The notes under the pieces are model-generated. The model saw nothing but the letters and a program-made list of their open reading frames with translations, was not told where the DNA came from and ran no database searches. Made by a program: the position numbers and the translations under genes. Below are positions 1-13,000 of a stretch of 64,000 bases of DNA, piece after piece. Every line of letters begins with the position of its first letter. The first letter of the stretch is position 1. Source of the stretch: Caenorhabditis elegans (Eukaryota > Nematoda > Chromadorea > Rhabditida > Rhabditidae); contig NC_003279.8 of assembly GCF_000002985.6 (NCBI RefSeq), positions 434,001 through 498,000 of the forward strand, given 5' to 3'.

Positions 1-1582
1 ATAATTTAGAGAATTTTTCAATTTAACAACTATTGCGATGTTTTGAATTTTTGATAAAACCGGAGTATTTTTTCAAGAAATTCTGTTTAAATTAGCTGAA
101 AAATTTTGATTTACTAGTTTTTGGTTTGCCTCAAAAAAAATCGGTAAAAATTTTTTGGGGCTTTTTTCTCAAAAAAAAAAAAAGAACGATTCAGGAGATT
201 TTTCATAACTTCGAAACTTAGTGCAAAATCTTTTACGGGGTGTCGATTTTTTGATATTCGAAAAATCGGGTTATTGCTCTATTAAGAAAAATTATTTCCT
301 GGACATATTTTCTGAAGAATTCCTCGTCTTTTCCCATTTTTCTACAATTTTTCCTGATTTTTCATAAAATTGAAACTTTCGCTGTTCAGTTTTCCCTTCA
401 AAATGAATTTTTTCGACGACGAATGTTCAGAAAGTTAACAAATAATTTTAAGATTTTGTCAAATTTTCACACACGTACTTTTCCACCAAAATTGACAAAA
501 AACCCTAAAATTTAATTTCTAAAATTTTCAAAAAATCGTGATCCATTCTTCCTTATCATGTTATGTCTTGCAAGCGTTGCCTCAAAGTCATCAATCAGCT
601 AGTTGTCATCAATTCAGCGATACTTAGAGATTGAAAGAATGAGTAATTCATCCTTGTTTCTTCTTCATCTCCTCACTTCACTTCCAATTTTCCATCTGTT
701 ACCAATCAATTTGGCCTGGCGATTAGTCATCTATTTGTTCGTCAAATTTGGTGCAAATTGGCTCGTGTCACTGATAAGTGGTTATTTTTTCTTTTTGGTT
801 GATAAGGTTACCTGATAAGGTCATTTCCTTTTTGCGCCTTTTTTCCAGTAGTAATTCCTCTAATGTTCGTTTTGAAGTTACTAATCGAAGTTGTTAAAGT
901 ATTAGATTTTTTTAAAATCAATAGGAATGTTTTTTTAATACAGTGTTAACAAAATTTTATGTTTTAAAAAGTTAAAATAAATTTTAAAAAATCTCTGAGT
1001 TGAATTGTTAATTTTTAAAACTATAAACAGCATTGGCATTCATAAAAAACAAATTTCGACAAAAAATTCGTAAAAATTGCTGAAATCGCACTAAAAATAC
1101 TCAAAACACTGAATTTTTTGCTCATAAAATCTGGAAAATCAAGTCGTTTTACTTGATATTGCCATAGGAAATTACAAAAAAAAAGTGATTTTATTAAAGG
1201 CTGGTCAAAATTTCATATTTGAACAACGTTTTATAAAACCGCTGTCAGAGTAGAACAATATAGGTGTAAAATGTAGTTAAAAACTATTCTTCGATTTTCC
1301 TACATTTTTTTTTCTGTAAATTGAAGTTTTCTCGTAGAACAAGAAAATTTAAATTTAAACCAAGTTTTTAAATTTTCAATTAAAAAAAACTACAATTTTC
1401 GATTTTTAATAAAACATTTTAAATCCCAATTTTTCTTTCAAACATATTTTCCAATGCTGATTCTGAATCCATGAAGTCTTAACACTTCAATTTCAACATT
1501 CTGTTGCAACAAGTCGTCCCATCTGACCAATAACAAGGGCTCATCAATCACTGACGAGGGCCCCCGGGCGCCGCCATCATTT

Positions 1583-1584
1583 TC

Positions 1585-1623
<39 letters not shown>
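1583..1623. repeat. (CT)n microsatellite
   Basis: A nearly pure CT tract of about 40 bp on the + strand (GA on the other strand), just after a GC-rich patch CCCCCGGGCGCCG. GA tracts recur at 3,081-3,099 and 7,496-7,511. Confidence 0.95.
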
Positions 1624-1625
<2 letters not shown>

Positions 1626-3080
1626 TTTCTAAAAAGAAGGAAAATGAGCTGCAATTTATCAAATCCACGGTCTTTTTCCCTCAAATTCTCTGCCTCTCTA
1701 GTCTTCTCCCTCATGGTCATTGTCGCCACATTTGTGACTCACAAAATGGGCCGTATTATACAAAAATAATTAAAGTTCAATGCGTATGCGTGTGTGTATT
1801 TGTTGCTGGGTGAGGGCAAATGCACATTAGCCACCCACAACAAACTTACGTTTTTTTTTTTGTATTTTGCCTTTTTCTTCTTGAAGAATGGTGTCACATC
1901 ACATTACGACCTTTTCTTTGTTACGGAGAAAAGAAGATTGGAGCGGAACTGACTGAGGTGTGAATACTTTGTTGGTTTTTTTGGCTATACCTATTAGTTA
2001 CCTTATTTTTGAGAAAAAAAAATTTGAAGCATGTTATTTTTCGAGTTGTTGGTAGGATGTTGATAATTACTGTTATCGTGATTTTCTTATTAGAAATTAA
2101 TTTTTATTTATTTAGTAGAATTGGGGATTTTTATTCAAATGATCCAAAATAATCTTTCGACACTGAAATCACGACCATTTTTGAGCCAATCAACGTTTTC
2201 AAACTCCGCCTACTCTGTCTGATTGGTAGGAAAAGTGGGCGGAGCAAATTGCTGATTGGTTTCGAAGTTCTCGACTTAGAAATACCAGAGTTCATCAAAA
2301 CTGAAATATTGCGTTTTTAAAGGATATATTATTATTATTATTATTTTCTCTCGATTTTTTTATTCTGTGGTTGCTCTGAATTTCAGATTATTCGAGATAG
2401 TTTTCGATAAAGCGACAGATTGTTCAGTTTCTGAATTTTCCATAATTTATCCTCTAAAAGTGAAAGTCAAGGTTTCGTTCTTTGCAAAAAACTCATTTTT
2501 TTGAGAGTTTTCGGAATTTTGGCTCGCATCACGCTCCAATAAATTAATTCAAAATTTCGGAAATTATTAACTTCTTCCATTTTATCAATACTGTGTTAAT
2601 CTCACTTTTCTAATTTGAAACAAAAATTGAATTTTCATCGATTTCCAAAATACTTTACATGCTTGGCAATTGAAAATTAGTTTTGTTTTTCAAATTCTCA
2701 GTTTCCAGCCACTGAAAACATTGCGAGCCTCCATTGGGTCCGCTCCTTCCTTCCGAAACACATTTCCCAGTACTCTTTCCAATCTGGTCAACATTTGAAA
2801 GGCTGTTGGGGGGTCGAAAGGCAATAAACAACCGAAAAATAGTTTATTCCAATGTCATCGAATCCTCCCTGGCTTCTCATATTGTTGCCAAAAATGATGA
2901 TGGAAATTGTTTTTCGTTTGTATACACACACATCATCCTGTGCCACACCTTTTCCCCACTCTTTTTCCCGACGAGCTTTTTCATTCGGAAGGCGACACAG
3001 ATAGCAATTACCGACATATGGAACCAATCGTACTCTCTCCGCTGACTGCGACTACCTAATTAACCTTTTATTGAAAAAAT

Positions 3081-3099
3081 GAGAGAGAGAGAGAGAGAG
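3081..3099. repeat. (GA)n microsatellite
   Basis: A GA tract of about 19 bp next to the left side of the CGGCAA foldback element. Confidence 0.9.
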
Positions 3100-3229
3100 G
3101 ATATGAACGGAAGAAGAAAAAGAGGCAAAGCAATTGTTTACTTGTTTTTCGAAACAATTCAAAATTTTGTTTGGGCTGTGCGCCTTTAAAGATGGAAAAA
3201 AAACGGAAATTTTCCAGCAATTCGTTAAT

Positions 3230-3572
3230 TTTTTTGTCGGCAAATTTGGCAAATCGGCGAATTACCGGTTCGCCGATTTGCCAGAAATTTTCATTTTCGG
3301 CAACTTGCCGGTTCGCCGATTTGCCAGAATTTTTCATTTTCGGCAATTTGCCGGTTTGCCGTTGCCGGAAGTGTTTAGAGGAATTGTTTATGAGACGGAA
3401 GCACTGTGCCTGTTTGCCAATTAAAATTGAAATTCTGAAATTTCCAAAAAAATGTGCACAAGCACCATTTGCCAAAAACTTTTTCAGTTGCCGGTTTGCC
3501 GATTCGCCGGAAAATTTAAAATCCGGCAATTTGCTAATTTGCCGGAAAAAATCGTCTACCGCCCACCCCTCC
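3230..3572. repeat. CGGCAA-type foldback element
   Basis: The stretch is built from alternating CGGCAA and TTGCCG hexamers, for example CGGCAACTTGCCGGTTCGCC, so each arm can pair with the other and with itself. The right end reads CTACCGCCCACCCCT, which matches the right end of the copy at 6,977-7,270. The left end is not clear. The open frames through it on both strands come from the hexamer and are not genes. Confidence 0.85.
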
Positions 3573-4149
3573 ACCGAATTCGGAAATTTTGTAAAAAATA
3601 ACTTTATTTTTGGGCCAATACGATACTACTTTTCCTAAAAAGAAGCTGTTACAGTAATCAATGTATCATCTTTTCCATCTCGAATGGTACCTGTGTTTAC
3701 CTTAACTGTCACATAACTGTGAAGAGTACTTGAGATGACAAGTAGTCTTATCAGAAAACCTCCCCGCTTACTGCTTCTCGGGTGTCGGGTTACCGTGTTT
3801 GCTGAACGGTTTTTCGTAGGGATTACTGTAGAGAATTGGATGAGTAGTTGGGATTAGGCGATTAGGGGGAAATTGGAAAACATGTCTGTGCACTCCATAT
3901 GTTTCTAATAAGAATCCTTGGAAATTTGCATATAACTCAAGAATGGTACTGGTCCAGTTTCGTTTTGTTATCTTGATTCTTCGAAATGGTGCTCACTCAA
4001 CTTGATTCCATCCCCAGGACGCTAGTTATTTTCGTAATCTCCGCGTTCGATCTCGAGCTCCTCCTCTATGGAAATGTTAATTTGTGAGGGCTATCGCGTC
4101 CACAGATTTATAGCGTCCGTCGTGCGGTTTCGCTGGGTTCTCGCAGCCA

Positions 4150-4164
4150 CCCCCCCCCCCCCCC
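4150..4164. repeat. Poly-C tract, 15 nt
   Basis: A run of 15 C on the + strand (15 G on the - strand). Two similar monotonic tracts occur at 13,683-13,695 and 30,948-30,959. Confidence 0.95.
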
Positions 4165-4365
4165 ACTCATCAATCGCGTAAACTTTTTGTGAGCACGCAG
4201 CACACAATGTGCTCAGGAGGCTTCTGTCTCTTCGGAGATCCAACATGTGGCACCTCCTCAAAGTGTTCACTGGCCTCCTCGGCTCGGCAGTCAAATTTAT
4301 TCATCTCTTTGGAGATTGGCTCACAATTTTTTTGATTTGAATTCAGTGACTATTTATCGATTTCT

Positions 4366-4595
4366 AGGGCTTCTATGTAGGTTGCCTGTGTGCCTGTCGT
4401 CTGACGTTAAGGCGGCCTCCGCCTGCCTCTCGCCTCAATCCGTGCCTTGTGCCAAAACATACGAATTAATTCGATTTTTATCAAATTGATAAAAATGAGA
4501 AAATTAAAAATTTGTAAATTCAGACAGGCCTGAGGCAGGCAGATTTCAGGCAGGCATCAGGCTCAGAAACCGCGCCTGTCTACCATGGAAGCCCT
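4366..4595. mobile_element. TA-flanked foldback MITE (AGGGCTTCCATGG family)
   Basis: The left end AGGGCTTCTATG is mirrored by CATGGAAGCCCT at the right, and both ends abut TA, as expected of a Tc1/mariner-type non-autonomous insertion. The interior is rich in GCCTGCC and GGCAGGC blocks that pair with each other. Related ends occur at 17,607, 21,176 and 39,980. No transposase frame is present. Confidence 0.7.
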
Positions 4596-4871
4596 ACTGC
4601 TATGTAACGTTTGAGATATTCGGTTCAGATAAAATAAGTTGAAGTTACGCGAAGAAATTCTGAATTTTGAATATTTTCCAATAGTTTCTAATAGTATTTA
4701 GATGTTGTATTTAGATACTGTTGCTACAAAATTTTTAGAAAATTCCGTGGTAAAGTTCAAAAGACTACTCTTTCTCTGAATATTGGTTAATAATATGAAT
4801 CCGTTCTGCTTTTTTTCCGTATTCCAATTCTTGACGACTTGATATGAAGCCAGCTCAAATAATAGGCCTCC

Positions 4872-5058
4872 CACGTAGTGTCAGGCTGTCCCAATACGGT
4901 TTGATCGACAAAAAATGCTGGAGTGTTATGCCCTTCAAAATGTGACGTAAGCGCGCTCTTAACCATGCAAAATCAGTTGAGAACTCTGCGTCTCAACTCC
5001 CGCATTTTTTGTAGATCTACGTAGATCAAGCCGAAAGGATACACTCTGTCACCACGTG
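4872..5058. mobile_element. CACGTG-ended palindromic MITE, copy A
   Basis: One of a family of roughly 187-bp imperfect palindromes. The layout is CACGTGGTGTCA, then TTTGATCTACAAAAAATGC, a central TGACGTCAGCAC block, AGACGCAGAGTTCTCAACTG, GTAGATCAAGCC and an inverted end. This copy is diverged at its left end (CACGTAGTG). Sibling copies are listed at 5,945, 8,757, 30,015, 52,149, 53,070, 58,402, 58,614, 61,342, 61,545 and 62,575. Confidence 0.85.
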
Positions 5059-5944
5059 GCCTCCTAAGGACTATTTTGCAAGGACCTAATTTTCTGAACC
5101 TTCACAAATTGATCTGCACCGTTTGAGATCGATTGAAAAGTTCTAAAATTTTCTGTCCTGTATACTTTTTTCTGTACATAAGTCCTACCGAAAGGGTCCC
5201 CCGCGGTAATAATTACCCGTCAAAACAATGTGTACTACTAGCCGAGATATGAGTTGTTATTGTTGTCATAATACAACAAGATTTGGATCACCGCCCAATT
5301 TTCTTGTCAAAAAGTTCCGCTTATCTCGTTTTCTGCTAATTAGAGAATACTCTATGGGAATTGGTTGATCCACTCCATTAGTGAATGTTCCCCCAATAAC
5401 CATGGAGCTGTTAGAACAAAGACGAAAACCCGCCAGAAGACACACCTTCTTGAGAGCAGGTATTAGAAAAATGAATGAAAGGAATTGGGAGGGGAACCCG
5501 CGGTGGCCGAGACTTCCCACTTGACCCGATTTGTGCACATACGCAATATCGATGAGGAGTGGTGGTCCATTCGATACAGTCTTGCACCATGTTTGTCGAA
5601 ATGCTATTTGGTTGGCTGGCAGATGTTTTTGGTCCAATTTTCTTGTCAAATTTTGTCTTGATCTGACAGATTTTAGGATTCTTGGAATTCGACTCTTCAC
5701 CGAAAAAATATAATTTTTCGGAGTTTGTTCAATTTTTCAGTATCCTGATTGGAACATTTTAATGTTTTACAAAATTCGATTCTAAATTTTAAAGCACATT
5801 TTGACCTAGTAGGACTTTCGGAATTTTGTAGCCTTTATAAAAAATCGGTGGCCAAGTTTTCTATAATTTTTTTACGTTTTGAAATTGCCTTTTTATGAAT
5901 TTTAAAATGTGGAACATTTTTTGAATGACTTAGTTTTTCAAATT

Positions 5945-6105
5945 CCACGTAGTGTCAGAGTGTCCCATACCAGTTTAATCGACGTTGATCTACAAAAATC
6001 GCGGGAACTCTGACGCAGAGCTCGCAACTGATTTTGCAGGGTTAAGACTTGCTGACGGCACATTTTTTGGGAAAATTTTCCGCATTTTTTTGTAGATCAA
6101 ACAAA
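5945..6105. mobile_element. CACGTG-ended palindromic MITE, copy B (3' truncated)
   Basis: It starts CACGTAGTGTCAGAGTGTCC and carries the GATCTACAAAAA, GCGGGA and GTAGATCAAAC blocks, but the terminal CACGTG at the right is missing. Confidence 0.75.
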
Positions 6106-6976
6106 TTTCATATTGCCTCGATTTGTTCGCTATAGTTGTCTAGTTTTGAAATCGTTGGAATTTCTTGAAATTCGAGTTCTTGAAACATTTAGGTTTTCAC
6201 CTAGTTTTCTCTGCGTGTTTTTTGTGTTGAAAAAACGGTTCTCAGAAATTTGACTGCTTTGAAAATTTCGAATTTCATCTCCAAAAAAAAGTGAACAATT
6301 CGTATTTTTCTAGAATTTTTGGAAATCTCTTTAAAATGAGTTTTTCTGAAACATTTTAATCTTGAAATAGTCAGAGTTACGTCAAATTCTATTTTTTGAG
6401 GAATTTATTTTTTGTGAGAAGAAAACAACAAATCCGCAATTTTTTTCCGAATAATTAACCAATCCAAGATCCCCCCTCAAACCGGATGGCATTTATTCGG
6501 ATCCCGGCAGGTGTTCGAATGAGATATGTATCCATTAACACATTGTGCATACACATAGACACATTGTCAACGTATGCCGTACACAACAAAACAACTGCGC
6601 TCGTTCGCACCTCAATCCTTTGATGTTCTCCGCCGGGGGCTCCTGTAAGGTCAGGAGTTTTCTAAAAATGTTGCCTTCTTCTCCGTCTTCTTCCTCTTCA
6701 TCATCGAATATTCCAGAGGGGGGCCGACACGCTTCACTTGATTTTCGATGGCAATTTGTTTGAAGAATTCAAGAATTCGAAGAATTTATTTGGAAACTCA
6801 CTACTCTCTTTTTTACGTTTACATCCAACTTTTGGCACTTAGGCGCCTCCAACTGCAACCATATGGTGCTCAATGAGCCGAGAGGGATCATCTGTGAATT
6901 TGGTGTTTTTTTCTCAATTGGTTGCCTATTTGATTGGAGAGAGATTAATTTGCATACAATTACCTCTATTTGGCTC

Positions 6977-7270
6977 AGGGGTGGACGGATATTGCCGTTC
7001 GGCATTTTTTGCCGACAAGTACGGCAAATCGGCAATTCGCCGATTTGCCGGATTGCCGGAAATCTTGATTTTCGGCAAACCGGCAAACATCAGCGTACTA
7101 TTTTACTATTCAAAATAAATGTAGGAACATTCATAGGATGCGTACAATTTTGCCGATAAAATTTAAATTCTGAAGCTTCAAAAAAAATGTGCAAAACCAC
7201 AATTTGCCGAAAATTCTAGCCGATTTCAATTCCGGCAATTTTTTGCCGAAAAAAATTGCCGCCCACCCCT
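6977..7270. mobile_element. CGGCAA foldback element with AGGGGTGG ends
   Basis: The ends AGGGGTGGACGG and CCGCCCACCCCT are inverted repeats. Inside are CGGCAA/TTGCCG hexamer arrays on both arms and an AT-rich centre. It is the cleanest short copy of the family also seen at 3,230, 38,662 and 59,575. Confidence 0.8.
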
Positions 7271-8756
7271 GATTTATATTCAGTCTGTTACCGATTCTAG
7301 TGAGGGGTTTCCAGCCTTTGCATGAATAGGTGTCTGCTACATTAATTGCGCAATCCACATTGATACAGAGCAACCTCAATTGTTGTTTTTTCTGTGGCCC
7401 GTTCTGCTCGTTACACCTATAAAAAGGTGGTCAAACAAGTCGTAAAATTTGGGTCATGAGATGGTCCCTGGGTTAATTGGAGAAGTGCCGTCATTGAGAG
7501 AGAGAGAGCCAATTACGTATGAGGTCTGCTCTGCTCTCGGGAAGACTCTATAACCCTTCGTTTTTGGCGGGAGATATGAGATATTTTGCTGTAATTATCG
7601 CACTTGTTTTGGGTATTCTCTTTTTGTATGATTTACCTAAAATTTTTGAGCAGTTGTGATTATCCTATTTTGTTTCGAGAACCTAGAAATGTTTCCTATC
7701 ATAGTAACCGTTTAACTCTGTGAGTATAGTTTTACTTTAAGTTGCTCCGTTTTTTATTTGACTAGCACAGCTTTTTTACATTGCTCCGGTTTTGGCCAAA
7801 GGTTTTCTGTTTTTTTTTTGCAGTTCTGACTTATTCTGGCCTGCTTTACCCAGCTAAGCCTAGGCCCGGTTACAGTCCATAAGACAACATTTTTGAACTC
7901 AATAATTGCCGAATTGCCAAAATGCCAAATTTTCGATTGCTGCCCGTCTGAGTAAGTCTGAAACAGTTTGTGTGAAATTGAGCCGGAAACTACTCGGAGT
8001 GATGTGGCCACTTCCCTATTTAGTTTCTCGGTTGATTTTCACACTTCCCGCCGAGAGCCCGAAGCATCTGCCAGCTGAACGGTTTCCGTCGTTTTTCATG
8101 TCTATCGCTAAAATGTGCGCGTTACACACACATAAACATCACTTCTCTCATAAAGTGATGGATAATTCGAGTGGATTGCATCTGACACCACACTTCCGAT
8201 AATCGCTTCGTCGTCTTGTCATCATCGTCGTTTTCTTCGTCTTGTTGTCGTCCGGTCCCCACACACACATCAAAACGGCTACTTCCGACGTGTCGGTGGT
8301 TTGTGTGTGTGTCAAACGGCACCACCACAAGTGGTTGCCCTCGCCCGTGTGCTAATTCGCATTTTGTCTTGTTAATCACGCAATAGTGATAACAATCGCT
8401 TCCGGACCATTGCTAATATAATATATTGGCTACCGCGGGCATGTCTTGGCAATAACCTTGATGTCAAGTTTTATCGTTAAAATGTGAAGCTGTATGATTG
8501 CGAAAAATTTGAAGTTTTCCCATTCAAATTGTAGGCATATTTGAAAAATTTCTGAAGATTTATATCTGTCGTAAGTGGAACGGTTTATTTGGTTTCTTGG
8601 GTCTCGTCGCGAAAAGCTTTCACTATGGTTTGAAGCACGACTGGGCGACAATCGAAGTCGAAGTTCGGCAATTCGATAATTCGGCAATTATCGAGTTCAA
8701 GATTTTCGAAAGAAAAACTCAAAAAATAATTTTGAAATCTATTTATTAGTTCTGGA

Positions 8757-8930
8757 CACGCGGAGTCAGAAAGTCCCATTTCGCTTTGATCTACGAAAAA
8801 TGCGGGAGTTGAGACGCAGACATCTCAACTGATTTCGCATGGTTAAGAGTGTGCTGACGTCACAATTGTTCTGGAAAAAAATTCCCGCATTTTTTGTAGA
8901 TCAAACCGTAATGGGATAGCCTGGACGTAG
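8757..8930. mobile_element. CACGTG-ended palindromic MITE, copy C
   Basis: A complete but diverged family member: CACGCGGAGTCAG at the left, TTTGATCTACGAAAAATGCG, the central GTGCTGACGTCAC and GTAGATCAAACCGTAATGGG at the right. Confidence 0.8.
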
Positions 8931-10017
8931 AACTCGCCAAATCGTAGATATATGCATAATGAAAACTCTAGAGTTAACTCTGCCACCCTCATAAAGTGAG
9001 TTAGAAACATTTCTGCTCTGAGGAACTATAGAACCCCCTTTCAAGTCGATCGTCAGCAAATTCTAGAAAGATCTGACAGTGGCCGATTTTTTAATGTTTC
9101 TAGGCCACGTAAAAAAGCTGATGTCTTGTTACTTTTCAATTCGAAAATCCCTTTTTTTAATTTTTCGGCAGCACCCGGTCCGAGCCAACATCTTCCTAAA
9201 CACTTCAAAACCCCGCCCCCTTCTGCCCTCCCGGGTGTCTCCGTGTTGTTCAGGGTGTTGTCCACCCCCTAGACACCCAACTGACCATTCACCCGTCTCC
9301 TCCTCCCCCTCTACAACAACCACCACCACCTGATCCATTCCATTATAATGATATTCCGCATACTTGTCATACAGAGAATACCCGGTTTGCTGCTGCCAAA
9401 CGGTTTTCATTTATTCCATTTCTCACTCCTTGATTGTTGTCAATTCTTCGATTCGATGCGGCAAAACTAGCGCCAGTGGGGAAATTGCTTTAATAGTAAA
9501 CAATTTTTTTTTAAATTTCCTATATTTTTTGTATAAGATTTTCTTTTTTAATTGCAAATCCCATGGGAAAGTCTCAAATTGCATAAAATTCCAATTTGAA
9601 TTCCCTCCAAGATTTCAATGTTCGATGGAGCGCACTTGAATTATTATAATTTTTATCAATGAATTTTTTTATCATCTCTGACTGATTTTTCACGATTTTT
9701 TGTGTAGTTTTAGAGGAAATTTACTGAAAAATCCAAGTTAAATGTAAATTTCCGATTTTTATACAATTTTTGGACTACTTTCCCCGCCGCCACCGCTAAA
9801 AATCCCAATTTCCTGCAAGTTTTCACCTGCTCTGACTCATTTCCGCGAGCGCGCGCGCTCGTACTTTTTATCTTTTACTATTTATTTATCTCCTCCAAAA
9901 AAAAATCCCGTTAATTTTTTTTCCCTTACAATTTCTCATAATTTACTCATTTAGTTTGGCTTAAAAAATGCTAAATTAAATTTTTTTTTCATTTCCAGAT
10001 CACATGACACAACGAAA

Positions 10018-13000
10018 ATGAGGAGAAAAATGAAGTTATTCCTATTTTTATTATTAGTAATTAATATATGTCGGTCGGCCGCTGCTAACGGTGACGAATG
10101 CCCGAAATTGTGAGTTTTTCGCTTAAAAATCAGATTTTTTTCGAATTTACTGTGAAAAAGCGGGGGTTTTGCCTGAATTTTCACTTAAAACTGCTTTTTT
10201 TTGCTAAAATCCCGAATTTTTCAGAGAAAAATAATTCAAACTCCATTTTTCAGCTGTAAATGTGCTCCGGATCCGGTGCAGCCGACGTCTAAACTCCTAT
10301 TATGCGACTATTCTTCGAAAAACACGACAATTACACCTATTGCGTCGTCGAATTATGATCAGGTTGCTAATATTCGGTGAGGTTTTTTGATTTTTGAATG
10401 AAAAATTTGAGAAATTTTTAAAAATGGGAAAAAATGTGATTTTTAAATCAAGATATCGGAAAATACGAAAAAATTTCCAAGAAAATGGTGGTTTTTATCG
10501 AAAAAATGTTAAAAATGCATAGAAAATTTGGATTTTCGAGTTCGAAATTTTCTGAAAACAAAAAAAAAAGTTTTTTTTTACACTAAAACATTAAAATTGG
10601 ATTTTTTTTTCCGAAAAACATAATTTTTCAATTTCTAACAGTAAAAAGCTCACAAAATTCCTTGAAAATTGACAAATTTAGTATTTTTTACACGAAAAAT
10701 GCATTAAAATTGAATTTTTAAAACAATTTAAACTTAAAATAAAATTTTCATTTATTCTACACGGTAAATGTATTAAAATAATTAAAACTTCGAAATTTTA
10801 AATTAGAAAAAATCAAATTTCCTCCTTATTCTCAATTTTTTTTTACAGCAAAATTTCAGTTGAATTTTCCCATAATTTTGAATTAAAAATGTGTTTTATT
10901 CCAAAAAAAAACTATTTTACAACAAAAAACTAGATTTTTTCCCAATTTTCTATGAAAAATTTAATTTACCAATAACTTATTTTCTTTTTCCAGATCACTA
11001 TTCATATCTTGTGATAATAATAATTTCCAATTTCCGGATGCCTACTTCAAGTCGTTAACCGCGTTGCATCATCTGCGGATAGTGGTGAGTTTATTATATT
11101 ATCAGCTGTTCTCTACAGAACATCTGCTTTTTGCGTGTAAATTTAGAGGTCAATTTTCGGAAAAATTGGAAAAATTGGCCTAAATCTCAATTTGAAGTAG
11201 ATTTTCACGTGTTCAAAAATGTTCAAAAAATTCAATCAAAAATTCGATTTTTGGAATACTTCAAAAAAATTTAATTTTCTTCGAGAAAACCGGTAAATTA
11301 CAAAAAAAATTCGTTGGCGATTTTTTTCTGTAGTTTTCCAGAAAAACAAACGAAAATTTTAATTTTTAATTTTTAAATTTTCCAAAAAAAATTTTTAAAA
11401 ATTCATAAATATGTCCATTTTAATTTTAAAAATATCGGAAAATATTCAAAAAATGAACTTTTCTATCGAAAATTTAACAAGAAAAAATTACGAAAAGTTC
11501 ATTCAAAAAATTAAAATTCTTCTATATCTGAGGAAGGCTAACAGTAATTTTTTCCCATTTTTTGACTCTTTGAGCAAATAACCGTATCACTAATTACCTT
11601 AACCATCAAAAAAGAAAGGTGTGCCTGTCTTCTATTCATCCTCCTCTCGACACCAAATTCTTAAGAAGAGCCCCCCACTCGGATGTCTCTAATTAGGCAC
11701 AAATGTTACGTCATTTTGTCATTTGTACGGCCACAGATGACCTCCGGTGTGCTTGGAGGACTGCGAGAGAGGAGGATTAAGGGGATTTTTATGTCCTACA
11801 ATTGATTTTTTTAGGTCAAAAGTAGGGATTTTAAGGCCAAAAATAGAGATTTTTTAGGTCAAAAGTAGGGATTTTAAAGCAAAAAAAAAAAATTTTCGGC
11901 CAAAACAGTGGTTTTTAAGGCCAAAAAATTTAATTTTTCCGTTTATGACACCTAAAATTGGGGTGAAATTTTTTTTTCGGATAGAAATCTAAAATTGCAA
12001 TTGTTAATTATTCCAACATTTTTTTTTGCATTAAACGTTATTGTAAAAACATTGAAAATCACTTGATTTATCCGAAAATTTCATTTATTTCAGATAAATA
12101 TTGTTTAATAAAAAATGTGTTAAAAAACATGGTGCATAGATATATAGATAATTTTGTAGAATAATTGAAAATTGCAATTTTTAACTTCCTACCCGAGTAA
12201 ACAGAATTTAAATCCAATTTTAGGTGTCATAAACGGAAAAATCCCAATTTTTGGCCTTAAAAAATCCCAATTTTTCGGCCTAAAACTCCCTAATTTTGGC
12301 CTAAATCACCCTATTTTTAGCCTAAAAAAGTCCCCTGTTTTTCCATTTTCCCCAGGAACTCGTAGAAGAACATGTGTTAGGCGTGAAGAGGTTAAGCCGA
12401 TTAGCCATGTAATATTCAATACTTGAGTATAGAAGGGCCAGAAGCAGCAGCAGCAGGGGGTGCTCCAAGAGCACCACCTCAACAGATGTATAAAGTGGTT
12501 TTCGAGTAGATTTGTGGTTTTGCACACGGTGGAAGAAATCTGAAATTTGAATTTTTTAAAGCCATTTTTGTGCTGAAAAATGTACAGAATAACCGAAATT
12601 TCACCACCCTTTAAGGTACGGGAAATCTCCGGGAAAAAGGCTCAAAAATTGCATAAAAATGGAGATTTTAAAGCTAAAAATAGCTATTTTAACAAGTTTT
12701 TTTGCAGGGATGCGAGACCACACATTTCTCTGTGAAATTGTTCGAAGATTTGGCCGCTTTGAGAAGATTGGAACTCGATCAGGTACATTTTTCTTGGAAA
12801 ATCTAGAAAATTTTGCTGAAATTGGCTCAGAAATGTCCTAAATAGTAGAATTTTTCATTAAAAAGCCTCTCAAAACGGCTTAAAATTAAGTAAAAATCGA
12901 CATTTTTTCACAGATCTCCACCGCCTCAACCTCTTTCGAAATGACCGAAGACGTCCTAATGCCGTTGGCTCGTCTCGAAAAGTTTTCCCTCACGAGATCA

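Larger units (their letters stand above)
1..10017. other. Gene-free region upstream of tol-1
   Basis: I see no convincing exon here: open frames are short, lack codon structure and mostly coincide with repeats. It holds AT-rich filler, a CT tract, two CGGCAA foldback elements, a TA-flanked foldback and three copies of a CACGTG-ended palindrome, each listed separately. There are also a few more GC-balanced stretches (about 6,480-6,760, 8,000-8,420 and 9,160-9,420) that could be regulatory sequence for tol-1. A good splice acceptor ends at 9,998, 19 nt before the tol-1 start, so a 5' untranslated exon inside this region, or an SL leader, is possible. Confidence 0.6.

Noticed and set aside
3068..3638. 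Overlapping open frames of up to 168 codons on both strands
   Set aside because: They are produced by the CGGCAA/TTGCCG hexamer repeat, which lacks stops in several frames, and have no protein-like pattern.
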